DNA of 64,000 nt from Stenotrophomonas nitritireducens (GCF_001700965.1 NZ_CP016756.1:3028501-3092500), one strand, 5' to 3'. Shown: positions 1 to 11,056, counted from the first letter of the stretch. The notes: generated by a model from the letters alone, not told the origin. Numbers and translations are program-made.

Positions 1-3
1 GGT

Positions 4-783
4 ATGGACGAATTGAGACCACCACCCCGTTCGCGCAGCATCTACCTGCTCCCGAACCTGTTTACCACCGCCGGGCTGTTTGCCGGCTTCTACGCGATCA
101 TCGCCGCCTCCAACGGCCAGTTCGTCAACGCCAGCATTGCTGTGTTCGTGGCGGCGGTGATGGATGGGCTGGATGGCCGGGTTGCGCGTTTGACCGGCAC
201 CAGCAGCGAATTCGGCGTGCAATACGACTCCCTGGCCGATCTGGTCAGCTTCGGCATGGCGCCGGCGCTGGTCATGTATCACTGGGCCCTGTCTTCCCTG
301 AAGTTCGACGGTGACGTGCTGGGCCGGGTCGGCTGGTCGGCAGCGTTTTTGTATGCCGCCTGCGCCGCATTGCGGCTGGCCCGCTTCAACACCCAGGTGG
401 GTACGGTTGACAAGCGCTGGTTTGTCGGCCTGGCAAGCCCGGCTGCGGCCGGCTTGATGATGTCCTTCGTCTGGGCCTTCGCTGACGGCCAGCTGGGTTG
501 GAGCGGCGAGCAGCTGCGCTATGTCGCCTTGGGCGTGACCATCGTGTCCGGCCTGCTGATGGTCAGCCGGATCCGCTTCTGGAGCTTCAAGGGTGGCAGC
601 GAAAAAGGCCCGCGCTCGGAGCGCGTGCCGTTCGTGGTGCTGGCGCTGGTGCCGATCGTGATTTCGATCGTGGTGCTGGACCCGGCGCGTACCTTGCTGG
701 TGGTTGGCGTGATCTACGCGCTGTCCGGGCCGGTGATGTGGCTGTTGCAGCGCTGGCGGCAACCGGCTGGCAAGGTGCAGTGA
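4..783 (+). CDS. pssA: CDP-diacylglycerol--serine O-phosphatidyltransferase
   Basis: This membrane enzyme joins CDP-diacylglycerol and L-serine to make phosphatidylserine, the precursor of phosphatidylethanolamine. The 259-residue protein carries the complete CDP-alcohol phosphotransferase signature: D57-G58, A61-R62, G71, D75 and D79 in the spacing DGxxARx8Gx3Dx3D. Several hydrophobic segments follow, as expected for the multi-spanning PssA type rather than the peripheral E. coli type. The ATG at position 4 begins directly with a plausible N-terminus, but anything upstream lies outside the window. The next gene starts on a GTG that overlaps the TGA stop, so the two are probably co-translated. 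The family assignment is firm. Confidence 0.93.
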   Translation: MDELRPPPRSRSIYLLPNLFTTAGLFAGFYAIIAASNGQFVNASIAVFVAAVMDGLDGRVARLTGTSSEFGVQYDSLADLVSFGMAPALVMYHWALSSLKFDGDVLGRVGWSAAFLYAACAALRLARFNTQVGTVDKRWFVGLASPAAAGLMMSFVWAFADGQLGWSGEQLRYVALGVTIVSGLLMVSRIRFWSFKGGSEKGPRSERVPFVVLALVPIVISIVVLDPARTLLVVGVIYALSGPVMWLLQRWRQPAGKVQ

Positions 784-1262
784 TCGGTTTCTCGCCCGAG
801 CCGGTGTGGACCCCGGAGCAGCAGGCGTGGCTGCAGGCGATGGGCTACACCGTTTATCTGGAAGGCGGCGCGCTGGATGCGCCGCCGGTCGCTGCGCCGG
901 TAGCTGAGGCGCCCGCTTTGGCAGCGGAGCCGGCATCGCCGCCGCAGATGGCCGCGCCGGGCAAACCGGTTGCCGCTGCGGCCTCGCGGCAAGCCTCGCA
1001 GAAGGCCCCGGATGCGCCGAGTACCGCACCGGCGCCGGCGTTTACCGCAGCCCCGGCCGGCGGCACGCGCCGCAGCGGCGGAGTGCGCATGCCCGATCGC
1101 CTGCAGATCGCCTTGCTGCGCGCTTCCGGCTGCAATCCGAACGACCCGCAGACGCGGGCGCTGATGGACAGCTGGCCGCTGGCCGAGCTGCGCGCCAATC
1201 CGGCCGCCAAGCGCGCCTTGTGGCCGCAGCTACGCGCATTGCGGCGGAAATCGCGGCAATGA
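780..1262 (+). CDS. Small Ala/Pro-rich protein of unknown function upstream of rimI
   Basis: This 160-residue protein is not recognised. The start is taken as the GTG at 780, which overlaps the pssA stop (GTGA), so translational coupling is likely; the same frame stays open further upstream inside pssA. The N-terminal ~25 residues look folded (motif PVWTPEQQAWLQAMGY). The middle (roughly residues 35-95) is a low-complexity Ala/Pro linker. A basic C-terminal segment (RLQIALLRASG followed by NDPQTRALMDSWPL) resembles a small helical domain. No signal peptide or membrane segment is seen. The stop overlaps the rimI start (ATGA), placing it in a pssA-orf-rimI transcription unit. The conserved spacing and end domains argue for a real gene, but no function can be assigned. 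Confidence 0.7.
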   Translation: MIGFSPEPVWTPEQQAWLQAMGYTVYLEGGALDAPPVAAPVAEAPALAAEPASPPQMAAPGKPVAAAASRQASQKAPDAPSTAPAPAFTAAPAGGTRRSGGVRMPDRLQIALLRASGCNPNDPQTRALMDSWPLAELRANPAAKRALWPQLRALRRKSRQ

Positions 1263-1744
1263 GCGCGTTGGGCACGGTCCTGCGGCCGATGTATGACGCG
1301 GATCTGGATGCGGTGATGGAAGTGGAGCTGCGCGCCTATCCGTTCCCGTGGACGCGCGGCATCTTCCAGGATTGTCTGCGTGCCGATTACCCGAGCCGGG
1401 TATTGGTGCAGGACGATGGCATCGTCGGCTACGGCGTGCTCAGCCTAGCCGCTGATGAGGCGCATGTGCTCAATGTCTGCGTCGACCCCCTGTGCCAGTC
1501 ACGCGGCCACGGCCGGCGCCTGTTGCGTGAGCTGGTGCGGGTTGCCCGCCAGCGCCGCGCATTGCGGGTGTTTCTGGAAGTGCGCCCGTCAAATACCTCG
1601 GCGATTGCGCTGTACCACAGCGAGGGATTCAACGAGATTGGCCGCCGCCCGCGCTATTACCCCACCGCGAACGGACGCGAGGATGCGCTGGTGATGGCGA
1701 TGGAACTGGTGGACGACGACATCAGCGTGATGCCGCCGCTGTAA
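1259..1744 (+). CDS. rimI: Ribosomal protein S18 alanine N-acetyltransferase
   Basis: RimI is a GNAT acetyltransferase that acetylates the N-terminal alanine of ribosomal protein S18. The 161-residue length fits the family. Visible hallmarks are the N-terminal substrate region with AYPFPWTRGIF, the acetyl-CoA pyrophosphate loop QSRGHG after the beta-4 segment VLNVCVDP, and the C-terminal ALYHSEGFNEIGRRPRYY typical of RimI. I chose the ATG at 1259, which overlaps the preceding TGA, rather than the upstream in-frame ATG at 1220, because the extra residues overlap the previous gene and do not match the family. The gene converges on the EamA gene with only 23 bp between stops. Confidence 0.92.
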   Translation: MSALGTVLRPMYDADLDAVMEVELRAYPFPWTRGIFQDCLRADYPSRVLVQDDGIVGYGVLSLAADEAHVLNVCVDPLCQSRGHGRRLLRELVRVARQRRALRVFLEVRPSNTSAIALYHSEGFNEIGRRPRYYPTANGREDALVMAMELVDDDISVMPPL

Positions 1745-1767
1745 GCCATGCTTTCAAGGCGAGCTTG

Positions 1768-2592
1768 TCAGGCCAGCCGTAGCAGCATTACCCCGGTGAC
1801 GATCAGCCCGGCGGCAAGCAGGCGCCGGCGGCTGATGTGTTCTTTCAGCAGCAGCGCCGATATCAGCAGCGCGAACAGGATCGAGGTCTCGCGCAGCGCG
1901 GCGATCACCGCCACCGGCGCCAGCGTCATTGCCCACAGCGCGATCGCATACGAGGCGGTGGTGCCGATGCCACCCACCAGGCCGCGTTGCCAGTTGCCGC
2001 GCAGATAGCTGCCGAGTTGCGCGCGGCGGGCAAACAGCGCCCACAGCGGCAGCGGCAGGCCGGATAGCAGGAACAGCCACAGCGTGTAGCTCACGGCATT
2101 GCCCGACAATCGTGCGCCCTGTGCGTCGACCAGGGTGTAGGTGGCGATGACCACGGCGATGCCCAGCGGCAGGCGAATGTTGCCGCCTTTGCCGCTGCCG
2201 GCCATGCACAGGATGCCGCCGCTGATCAGGGCGATCCCTGCCCAGGCAGCGGCGGGCAGGTGTTCGTTGAACAGCCAAGTGCCGGCGATGGCGACCAGCA
2301 GCGGCGCGCAGCCGCGCATCAACGGGTAGGACAGGCTCATGTCGGCGCTGTGATAGGCGCGGGCGACAAGCACGTAGTAGCCGGTCTGCAGCACGGCGGA
2401 GGCAGCGAGCCAAGGCCAGCTGTGTGTTGCCGGCGCTGGCAGCCAGGGCAGGGCAATGGCGGACAGCACAGCGGCCCAGCCGGTGACCAGGATCGTGGTC
2501 AGCAGTTTGTCGCCACCGAGTTTGACGATGGCGTTCCAACTGGCGTGGAGCAGGGCGGCGAACAGGACGGCGCAGAAGATGCCGAGGGACAT
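1768..2592 (-). CDS. EamA/DMT-superfamily transporter
   Basis: This is an inner-membrane carrier of the drug/metabolite transporter superfamily, 274 residues with about ten hydrophobic segments arranged as two EamA repeats. The first repeat contains HASWNAIVKLGG near the N-terminus; the second ends in the typical LLKEHISRRRLLAAGLIVTGV. The frame is open further upstream, but the ATG at 2592 gives the usual N-terminus (MSLGIFCAVLFAALLHASWN); the longer reading adds a non-conserved low-complexity stretch. The substrate cannot be read from sequence. Members export amino acids, metabolites or drugs. It stands alone, converging with rimI, and a repeat-bearing gap lies upstream. Confidence 0.85.
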   Translation of the reverse strand: MSLGIFCAVLFAALLHASWNAIVKLGGDKLLTTILVTGWAAVLSAIALPWLPAPATHSWPWLAASAVLQTGYYVLVARAYHSADMSLSYPLMRGCAPLLVAIAGTWLFNEHLPAAAWAGIALISGGILCMAGSGKGGNIRLPLGIAVVIATYTLVDAQGARLSGNAVSYTLWLFLLSGLPLPLWALFARRAQLGSYLRGNWQRGLVGGIGTTASYAIALWAMTLAPVAVIAALRETSILFALLISALLLKEHISRRRLLAAGLIVTGVMLLRLA

Positions 2593-2690
2593 TGGGGTGG
2601 GTGGTTTGGAGGCTTGTTGAGGGTAGCTGGGATTGAGGGCTGTTGGGGTTGTTGGGAGTGAAAGGCAAAAGCCCAAAGCCAAGAACAAAG

Positions 2691-2741
2691 AGCCCCCTCA
2701 TCCGCCCTGTCGGGCACCTTCTCCCGCAGGCGGGAGAAGGG
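2691..2741 (+). repeat. Palindromic REP-like element, copy 1
   Basis: The copy reads CCCCCTCATCCGCCCTGTCG, then GGGCACC, then an internal hairpin CTTCTCCCGC-AG-GCGGGAGAAG. It matches the element at 2898-2949 in opposite orientation almost base for base. Elements of this type are dispersed in Xanthomonadaceae genomes. The pair brackets a roughly 155-bp spacer, so the transcript could form one large hairpin. Confidence 0.75.
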
Positions 2742-2897
2742 AATGCAATGCAACATGCACTTCTGCGGGGTTACTGAGTAATCGGCTTTACGTGCTTTGG
2801 CTTTGGCTTTTTTACGTGCTTTGGCCTTGGTTTCGGCTTCGGCTTCGACTCGAGCGTGATAGTGGGGCCACCCATCACAGCGCAAAAATCATTGCAG

Positions 2898-2949
2898 TCC
2901 CTTCTCCCGCGCGCGGGAGAAGGTGCCCGACAGGGCGGATGAGGGGGCT
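2898..2949 (-). repeat. Palindromic REP-like element, copy 2 (inverted)
   Basis: This is the inverted partner of the element at 2691-2741. It begins with the hairpin CTTCTCCCGC-GC-GCGGGAGAAG and ends in GGGCGGATGAGGGGGCT. Differences between the copies are confined to a few bases at the hairpin tip. Confidence 0.75.
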
Positions 2950-3000
2950 TTTGATTTTTGCTGGTTGGCTTGCAGCTCTTCGCATCCAATACGCACAAAA

Positions 3001-3028
3001 GAAAACGCCGCCCGAAGGCGGCGTTTTC
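3001..3028. terminator. Bidirectional hairpin terminator downstream of valS
   Basis: A perfect 12-bp stem (GAAAACGCCGCC / GGCGGCGTTTTC) with loop CGAA lies 21 bp beyond the valS stop. The A-rich 5' arm and T-rich 3' arm make it read as an intrinsic terminator on either strand; for valS the minus-strand reading ends in TTTTC. Confidence 0.85.
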
Positions 3029-3049
3029 CACAACAGCAATCAGCAAGCC

Positions 3050-5875
<2,826 letters not shown>

Positions 5876-5905
5876 GCGGGGGAACCGGTAAAAGCGGGAG
5901 GGGGA

Positions 5906-6094
5906 TCAGCGGCCGAGTGCGCGCTGGATCTTTTTGTCGGTGTGGTACTGGCTGACGGCATAGGCAGCCCAGATGGCTGCTGGCAGCCAGCCAATCAAGG
6001 TGATCTGCAGGATGAGACAGACAATGCCGGAAATCGGACGGCCGATGGTGAAAAAGGCCAGCCACGGCAGCAGGATGGCAATCAGCAGGCGCAT
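5906..6094 (-). CDS. Pmp3/YqaE (UPF0057) small membrane protein
   Basis: This 62-residue protein has two hydrophobic segments separated by the family's signature turn: an N-terminal helix ending in FFTIGRPISGIVCLILQITLIGWLP, then AAIWAAYAVSQYHTDKK. Pmp3/YqaE proteins are tiny two-helix membrane proteins linked in other organisms to membrane-potential and salt or cold stress responses; their biochemical role is unsettled. The gene sits between holC (12 bp upstream) and valS (30 bp downstream), so it is almost certainly co-transcribed with them. Confidence 0.85.
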   Translation of the reverse strand: MRLLIAILLPWLAFFTIGRPISGIVCLILQITLIGWLPAAIWAAYAVSQYHTDKKIQRALGR

Positions 6095-6106
6095 GCGTGT
6101 AATCCC

Positions 6107-6529
6107 TTACATGTCGTATTTGTTGAGCGTGTAATCGGCGGCCTTGTACTGGCGCCAGCGCTCACGCAGCGGTTCGCGCGCGGCCGGATCGGCCGGCACC
6201 ACTTCCAGTACGCGGTCGCAGCTGCCCAGGTAGGGCTCATCGCGCAGGTTGATGACCAGTGGCCGCTCCGGTGCTTCGGCGCCGGGCGCGGCGATCAGCA
6301 CGATGGCTTCTTCCTCGTCCACGTCCTCACCGATGATCTGGTGCGGGATATAGGCGTCCGGGTCGAACGACCACAGCAGCTCGTCCAGCTCCTCGGCCTG
6401 GGCCTGGTCGCGGGCCAGCACCAGCGTGTACAGACCGCCGTCGTTGGCCTTGCGTGCGAGCTCGCACACCAGCTTCAACGGTTCGGTGAGAAAACGCGGC
6501 TTGGCGATCAGGTAGAAGTCGGCGCGCAT
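6107..6529 (-). CDS. holC: DNA polymerase III subunit chi
   Basis: HolC is the chi accessory subunit that links the clamp-loader complex to single-stranded DNA binding protein through psi. The 140-residue length is normal. Recognisable features are the N-terminal ADFYLIAKPRFL, the helix with LVCELARKA, the LWSFDPDAYIPHQI segment, and the conserved end RERWRQYKAADYTLNKYDM. It lies 103 bp downstream of pepA, a pairing also seen in E. coli (pepA-holC-valS). Here pmp3/yqaE is inserted before valS. Confidence 0.93.
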   Translation of the reverse strand: MRADFYLIAKPRFLTEPLKLVCELARKANDGGLYTLVLARDQAQAEELDELLWSFDPDAYIPHQIIGEDVDEEEAIVLIAAPGAEAPERPLVINLRDEPYLGSCDRVLEVVPADPAAREPLRERWRQYKAADYTLNKYDM

Positions 6530-6573
6530 CAGGTCACTAGGAAGTGGAGGGAAGAGGGTGAAACAGCGGGGTC

Positions 6574-6615
6574 AGCAGGGGCCTGCGCCGGGTATTGCCC
6601 GACGCTGGCCCTGCT
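6574..6615 (-). terminator. Hairpin in the pepA-holC gap
   Basis: An imperfect inverted repeat (AGCAGGGGCC ... GGCCCTGCT) lies just downstream of pepA on the minus strand. A good T-tract is absent, so it may only attenuate read-through into holC or protect the pepA 3' end. Confidence 0.45.
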
Positions 6616-6632
6616 TTCGAGCCCGGCTTTGC

Positions 6633-8105
6633 TCAGGCAACGCGATCCAGCAACCACTGGGTCAGCAGACCGACCGGGCGACCGGTGGCCATGCCACGCT
6701 TGCCTTCATCGCTGGCAACGCCGGCGATGTCCAGGTGCGCCCAGCGCTGGCCTTCGGTGAAGCGCGACAGGAAGCAGCCAGCGGTGATGGCGCCGGCCCA
6801 GCGGCCGCCGATGTTGTAGACGTCGGCAAAGCTCGAGTCCAGCATGCCCTGGTACTCGTCCCACAGCGGCAGGCGCCAGGCGCGGTCGAACACGTTTTCG
6901 CCGGCAGCGGTCAGTTCGTTGGCCAGGTCGTCGTGCTTGCTCATCAGGCCGGCGGTCTGGTGGCCCAGGGCCACCATGCAGGCGCCGGTGAGGGTGGCCA
7001 CGTCGATCAGTGCGGCCGGCTCGAAGCGCTGCGCATAGGTCAGCGCATCGCATAGGATCAAACGGCCTTCGGCGTCGGTATTGCCCACTTCGATGGTCTT
7101 GCCGGACATCGAGGTGATCACGTCCGACGGACGGTAGGCATTGCCGTCGATGGCGTTTTCCACCGCCGGCACCACCACTACCAGGTTCAGTGGCAGCTTG
7201 GCCTTGACCGTGGCGACGAAGGTGCCGATGACGTTGGCGCCACCGCACATGTCGTACTTCATTTCCTCGATGCCGCCCTGGGTCTTCAGGTTGACGCCGC
7301 CGGTGTCGAAGGTGATGCCCTTGCCGACCAGCACGTAGGGCTTGGCGTCACCGCCGTTGTTCCACTTCAGCACGACCAGCTTGGGGCGGTTGGCCGAACC
7401 ACGGGCCACGGCCAGCAGCGAGCCCATGCCCAGCGCTTCCATCTGCGCCTCGTCCAGGATCTCGGCTTCGGCGCCGTCGTGTTCGGCGGCGAACTTGACC
7501 GAGGATTCGGCCAGGTAGGCCGGGGTGCAGTAGTTCGGCGGCAGGTTGCCCAGCTCGCGGGCGTATTCCACGCCGGCGGCGATGGCCTGGCCCTGCAGCA
7601 GCGCGGTTTCATCGTTGCTGGCGATGGCCAGCGACTCCAGGCCCGGGGCTTCGGGCTTCTTCTTGCCCAAGGTGGCGGTGTAGCGGTAGCTGGCGTGGTT
7701 GGCGGTGATCACCGCCTGACGCACCTTCCAGGCGCTGTCGCGGCCGCTGACATCCAATTCGTTCAGGGTGAACAGCGCGCTGCGGGTGTTGCCGCTCTTC
7801 AGGGCGCGGGCGGCGTCGCCGGCGGCCTTCAGGTACTGCACCACGCCGAACTTGGCCGGGTCGCCCAGGCCAACCACCAGCACGCGCGCGGCGCTGACGC
7901 CGGCCAGATCGTGCAGCAAGGTGGTGTTGCCGGTCTTGCCGCCGACATCGCCGCGTTCGATCAGCGCCGCCAAACGGCCGCCAGAGGCCGTATCCAGGGC
8001 CTTTGCGGCCGGTGACAGCGTCTTGTCAGAGAAGGCGCCAACAATGACGCAATCCACCTCGGCAGAGGCGGGGGCGGCGTGGTTCAGGGTGAATTCCAGA
8101 GACAT
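6633..8105 (-). CDS. pepA: Leucyl aminopeptidase (M17 family)
   Basis: This cytosolic di-metal aminopeptidase removes N-terminal leucine and other residues from peptides. In E. coli the same protein also acts as an accessory DNA-binding factor in Xer site-specific recombination. The 490-residue protein has an N-terminal alpha/beta domain and a C-terminal catalytic domain containing the metal-binding lysine segment [15 protein letters not shown] and the PROSITE signature [14 protein letters not shown]. The start at 8105 sits 105 bp from the divergent lptF start. It is the first gene of the minus-strand group that runs to valS. xerD is encoded 3 kb away, but no cer-like site was recognised. Confidence 0.95.
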   Translation of the reverse strand: MSLEFTLNHAAPASAEVDCVIVGAFSDKTLSPAAKALDTASGGRLAALIERGDVGGKTGNTTLLHDLAGVSAARVLVVGLGDPAKFGVVQYLKAAGDAARALKSGNTRSALFTLNELDVSGRDSAWKVRQAVITANHASYRYTATLGKKKPEAPGLESLAIASNDETALLQGQAIAAGVEYARELGNLPPNYCTPAYLAESSVKFAAEHDGAEAEILDEAQMEALGMGSLLAVARGSANRPKLVVLKWNNGGDAKPYVLVGKGITFDTGGVNLKTQGGIEEMKYDMCGGANVIGTFVATVKAKLPLNLVVVVPAVENAIDGNAYRPSDVITSMSGKTIEVGNTDAEGRLILCDALTYAQRFEPAALIDVATLTGACMVALGHQTAGLMSKHDDLANELTAAGENVFDRAWRLPLWDEYQGMLDSSFADVYNIGGRWAGAITAGCFLSRFTEGQRWAHLDIAGVASDEGKRGMATGRPVGLLTQWLLDRVA

Positions 8106-8130
8106 TGATCAGATTCCGTTGCCAAATCCG

Positions 8131-8136
8131 TACAAT
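8131..8136 (+). promoter_or_regulatory. Candidate -10 box for lptF
   Basis: TACAAT followed by CGC lies 75 bp upstream of the lptF start in the pepA-lptF divergent gap. The identical string GTACAATCGC occurs before purL. No clear -35 was found at 16-18 bp, so this is only a candidate. Confidence 0.35.
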
Positions 8137-8210
8137 CGCAGGCTGTATACGCGGGGCCATCGAGGCCGGGCGTTCTGCGGACTAAACCGAGAGTTTAAAC
8201 CACCGACCCT

Positions 8211-9296
8211 ATGGCGAAGCTTGACCGCTACCTTCTGAGCGACTTCCTCCAGAGCTTTCTGGCCACTTTGACCGTACTTCTGGTAGTCAGCATGGGCGGT
8301 GTGCTGGTCGACATCCTCGGCCGGATCGCCGACGGGCGCATTCCCGCCGGGCTGATGCTGTCCCAGCTGGGGCTGCAGTTCATCGTCTACCTGCCCATCA
8401 TCCTGCCGCTGGCACTGATGCTGGGGCTGGCCCTGTCCATTGCCCGCCTGTACCGAGATTCAGAAATGGCGGTGCTGACCGGCGTGGGCGTCGGCCCCAA
8501 ACGCCTGCTCAGGCCGATCATGCTGCTGACCGTACCGGTGGTGGGGCTGGTTGCGGCCTGCTCGCTGTGGCTGGGCCCCTGGGCCGACCGCAATGCCGAG
8601 CAGATGCTGCAGGACGCCAGCCGCAGCATGGTGGTGGCCGGGCTGGAACCGGGCCAGTTCACCCCGCTGGCCGGTGGTGGCGTGGTCTATCTGTCATCCC
8701 TGGCCGGTGATGGCACCAGGATGGGCAAGGTGTTCATGCAACGGCAGAAGGAAGGTCGCATCGACGTGGTTTCGGCCAACAGCGGTGCGATGTTCTTTGA
8801 AGGCGAGCGTCAGCGCTACCTGCGGCTGGAAGATGGCTACCGGGTCGAGGGCCCGGAAAACGGCGCGCTGGACTACCGGCTGATGCGCTACGCGCGCAAT
8901 GAAGTGGCCCTGCCGGACCGCGATGAAGTGCGTGACCAGAACGATCCGGAAATGCTGCCCACCAGCCAGTTGCTGGGTGATGCGCGGCCCGAGGCCAAGG
9001 CCCAGTTGCATTGGCGGCTCACCCCGCCACTGCTGGCGCTGGCGTTTGCCCTGCTGACCTTGCCGCTTGCCCGCAGCGCACCGCGACAGCAGCGCTACGG
9101 CCGCATCATGGTCGCCTTCCTGGCTTATACGGTGGGCGTGAGCCTGAGCATTCTTGGCCGGCAGTGGCTGGCGTCGGGCAAGCTGCCGGTGGAGGTTGGA
9201 ATGTGGTGGTTGACCTTGCCCTTGCTGATCCTGGCGGTGTGGCTGTACTTCCGTGATGGGCGCCTGAGTCGCCGCCGTGTGGGGGCCAAGGCATGA
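8211..9296 (+). CDS. lptF: LPS export ABC transporter permease LptF
   Basis: LptF is one of two inner-membrane permeases of the LptB2FGC complex, which extracts lipopolysaccharide and feeds it to the periplasmic Lpt bridge. The 361-residue protein begins MAKLDRYLLSDFL, matching the YjgP/YjgQ family. It has three N-terminal membrane helices, a periplasmic beta-jellyroll domain (roughly residues 120-260) and three C-terminal helices. It opens an lptF-lptG operon with a 4-bp ATGA overlap, divergent from pepA, the same arrangement as in E. coli. Confidence 0.95.
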   Translation: MAKLDRYLLSDFLQSFLATLTVLLVVSMGGVLVDILGRIADGRIPAGLMLSQLGLQFIVYLPIILPLALMLGLALSIARLYRDSEMAVLTGVGVGPKRLLRPIMLLTVPVVGLVAACSLWLGPWADRNAEQMLQDASRSMVVAGLEPGQFTPLAGGGVVYLSSLAGDGTRMGKVFMQRQKEGRIDVVSANSGAMFFEGERQRYLRLEDGYRVEGPENGALDYRLMRYARNEVALPDRDEVRDQNDPEMLPTSQLLGDARPEAKAQLHWRLTPPLLALAFALLTLPLARSAPRQQRYGRIMVAFLAYTVGVSLSILGRQWLASGKLPVEVGMWWLTLPLLILAVWLYFRDGRLSRRRVGAKA

Positions 9297-10399
9297 GGCT
9301 GCTGCCGCGGATTCATGACATCTATGTAGGCCGTACCGTGTTGTTCACGGTGCTGGTGGTGTGGATGGTGTTGCTGGGCCTGGACGCGATCATGGCCTTG
9401 TCCGGTGAAGCCGGGAAAATCGGCCAGGGCCATTACAGCTTTGGCCATGCGCTGGCCTGGGTGGCCTATACGCTGCCGCGCCGTGCCTACACCATGTTCC
9501 CGATGGCGGCGGTGATCGGTGCGCTGATGGGTCTGGGCCAATTGGCTGCCACCTCGGAACTGACCGCCTTGCGTGCAGTTGGCCTGTCGCGCCGGCGCAT
9601 TGCCATCTCGGTGGCGGTCTCGTTGTCGCTGCTGACCGTGCTGATGGTGGCCAACGGCGAAACCCTGGCGCCGTGGGCACAGAACCGCGCTGATGCGCTC
9701 AAGACCAGCGCCCGTTACAACACCGATATCGCCACGGCCCGCTATTCGGGCCTGTGGGCGCGCGAGGGCGATACCTTCCTCAACGCGCAGACGGGCGAGG
9801 AGCAGGTCAGTGCCGACGGTCAGTCAACCCTGCTGCTGCATGACGTGCGCCTGTACCAGTTGGGTAAAGACGGGCGCCTGTTGAGCCTGACCTACGCCCA
9901 GACCGCCCGCCACGATCATCAGGGCTGGGTGCTGGAAACGGTGCGCCGTGACACCTTCGCCGAGCGTTCGGTCAGCCGGCAGGAACTGCCCAGCGAGAAA
10001 TGGGCGTCCAAGCTGGACGCGGCAGCGCTGGCCTCCGGCCTGGCCAAACCACGCAACCTCAGTGCAGGTGAGCTGAAAACCAGCATCGACTACCGCAAGC
10101 GCAATGGCCTGGACGCGCGGGAATACGAAGACACCTACTGGGGTCGCTGGTTCTACCCGCTGAACGTGCTGGCGCTGTGTCTGGCGGCGGTGCCGTTTGC
10201 GTTTGGTTCGCTGCGCAGTGGCGGTATGGGCAAGCGCCTGTTCCTGGGCATGCTGTTCGCGCTGGGCTTCCTGCTGCTGCAGATGTTCTTCGGGCGCATG
10301 GCCGGTGCGCTGAAGTTTGATTACCGCATCGCCTACGCATTGCCGCCGATCATGATGCTGGGCATCTCCGCCTGGCTGTCACGACGGCGAGTAGGCTGA
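9293..10399 (+). CDS. lptG: LPS export ABC transporter permease LptG
   Basis: LptG is the partner of LptF in the LPS extraction complex. The 368-residue protein has the same layout: an N-terminal membrane block starting with HDIYVGRTVLFTVLVVWMVL, the cytoplasmic coupling-helix region SELTALRAVGLSRRRIA, a periplasmic jellyroll, and C-terminal helices ending YALPPIMMLGISAWLSRRR. Its ATG overlaps the lptF stop, implying coupled translation of equimolar subunits. Palindromic repeats follow, and the RDD gene converges from the other side. Confidence 0.95.
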   Translation: MRLLPRIHDIYVGRTVLFTVLVVWMVLLGLDAIMALSGEAGKIGQGHYSFGHALAWVAYTLPRRAYTMFPMAAVIGALMGLGQLAATSELTALRAVGLSRRRIAISVAVSLSLLTVLMVANGETLAPWAQNRADALKTSARYNTDIATARYSGLWAREGDTFLNAQTGEEQVSADGQSTLLLHDVRLYQLGKDGRLLSLTYAQTARHDHQGWVLETVRRDTFAERSVSRQELPSEKWASKLDAAALASGLAKPRNLSAGELKTSIDYRKRNGLDAREYEDTYWGRWFYPLNVLALCLAAVPFAFGSLRSGGMGKRLFLGMLFALGFLLLQMFFGRMAGALKFDYRIAYALPPIMMLGISAWLSRRRVG

Positions 10400-10411
10400 T
10401 AGCAAGGCTGT

Positions 10412-10510
10412 TGTAGGAGCGGCGTAAGCCGCGAAGCCGGTGACAATGAAATCACCGGCATCCCTGCAATCATGGGGATCTGCAGCTTCGCGGCTTACGC
10501 CGCTCCTACA
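10412..10510. repeat. Inverted pair of GTAG-type REP elements
   Basis: TGTAGGAGCGGCGTAAGCCGCGAAGC at the left returns as its inverse at the right (GCTTCGCGGCTTACGCCGCTCCTACA). In between is a smaller nested palindrome (CCGGTGA...TCACCGG). Each arm starts with GTAG and forms its own stem (GCGGC..GCCGC). The 99-bp unit looks like a bacterial interspersed mosaic element lying between the convergent lptG and RDD genes, where it can also act as a terminator. Confidence 0.85.
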
Positions 10511-10530
10511 AAGGCTGCGTGGAGGGCGTC

Positions 10531-10550
10531 TGCCGAGCATGGCTCGGCAT
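10531..10550. repeat. SMAG-like palindrome without GTAG
   Basis: TGCCGAGCATGGCTCGGCA is the same stem as the element at 10576-10598, but the flank reads TTAG instead of CTAC, so the GTAG tetranucleotide is degenerate. Confidence 0.65.
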
Positions 10551-10575
10551 TAGGCGGCAATATTGGCAATGCCCC

Positions 10576-10598
10576 TGCCGAGCATGGCTCGGCACTAC
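10576..10598 (-). repeat. SMAG-like GTAG palindrome overlapping the RDD stop codon
   Basis: Read on the minus strand this is GTAG followed by TGCCGAGCCATGCTCGGCA, the layout of the SMAG repeat family of Stenotrophomonas maltophilia. The TAG of the tetranucleotide (10595-10597) is the stop codon of the RDD gene. Confidence 0.75.
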
Positions 10599-11056
10599 AG
10601 TTTCTGCAGGCGGGTGCCGCTCAGGCGGTCGTGCAGGGTCAGGCGTTCGCGGTCGACCAGTGCCCAGAAAAAACCCAGCCCGGCCAGCAGCAGCGACAGG
10701 CTGCCCAGCGCATAGCGTTTCCACAGCAGCGCCCGGCTTGGCGACTGCCCGTCCACGGTCTGCAGGCGCAAGCGCCATGGCCGCATGCCCAGGGTCTGCC
10801 CGCCACGCTTCCAGCTTTCGGTGGCGTAGAGCCCGGCAATCAGCCAGCAGCTCAGCCACAGCAGCCACTGCAGGGCACTGAACGGGTGGATGTTCTCGCG
10901 GCTGGCGTGTCCGGCCAGCGCGTAGCCGACGGTGAACAGTGCCGAGACCAGCATCCACAAGGCCAGTACCGGCCACAGGTCATAGAACAGCGCGGCCAGG
11001 CGGCGCAGCAACAACGCGGAAGGACGGGGCGTCTGGGCGAGGGCAGGTGTGCTCAT
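10595..11056 (-). CDS. RDD-family membrane protein
   Basis: This 153-residue protein has the RDD domain: the N-terminal [20 protein letters not shown] supplies the Arg and Asp of the family name, followed by hydrophobic segments and the second conserved block [18 protein letters not shown]. It ends in a third segment and a cytoplasmic tail [18 protein letters not shown] proteins are small integral membrane proteins; some act in ion transport, most are uncharacterised. I chose the ATG at 11056 over an upstream ATG at 11092 because the extra residues would intrude on the xerD promoter gap. The gene is divergent from xerD (71 bp). Its stop codon is supplied by a palindromic repeat. Confidence 0.85.
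   Translation of the reverse strand: MSTPALAQTPRPSALLLRRLAALFYDLWPVLALWMLVSALFTVGYALAGHASRENIHPFSALQWLLWLSCWLIAGLYATESWKRGGQTLGMRPWRLRLQTVDGQSPSRALLWKRYALGSLSLLLAGLGFFWALVDRERLTLHDRLSGTRLQKL

Larger units (their letters stand above)
2593..3049. other. Gap of 457 bp between the EamA gene and valS with inverted repeat copies
   Basis: No convincing gene lies here. The gap holds two inverted copies of a palindromic element (2691-2741 and 2898-2949). Between them is a purine/pyrimidine-skewed stretch with degenerate tandem copies of TGCTTTGGCTTTGGC (about 2790-2860). A strong bidirectional terminator sits at the valS end. Promoter elements for the EamA gene probably lie within 2593-2690, but no clear boxes are seen. 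Confidence 0.6.
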
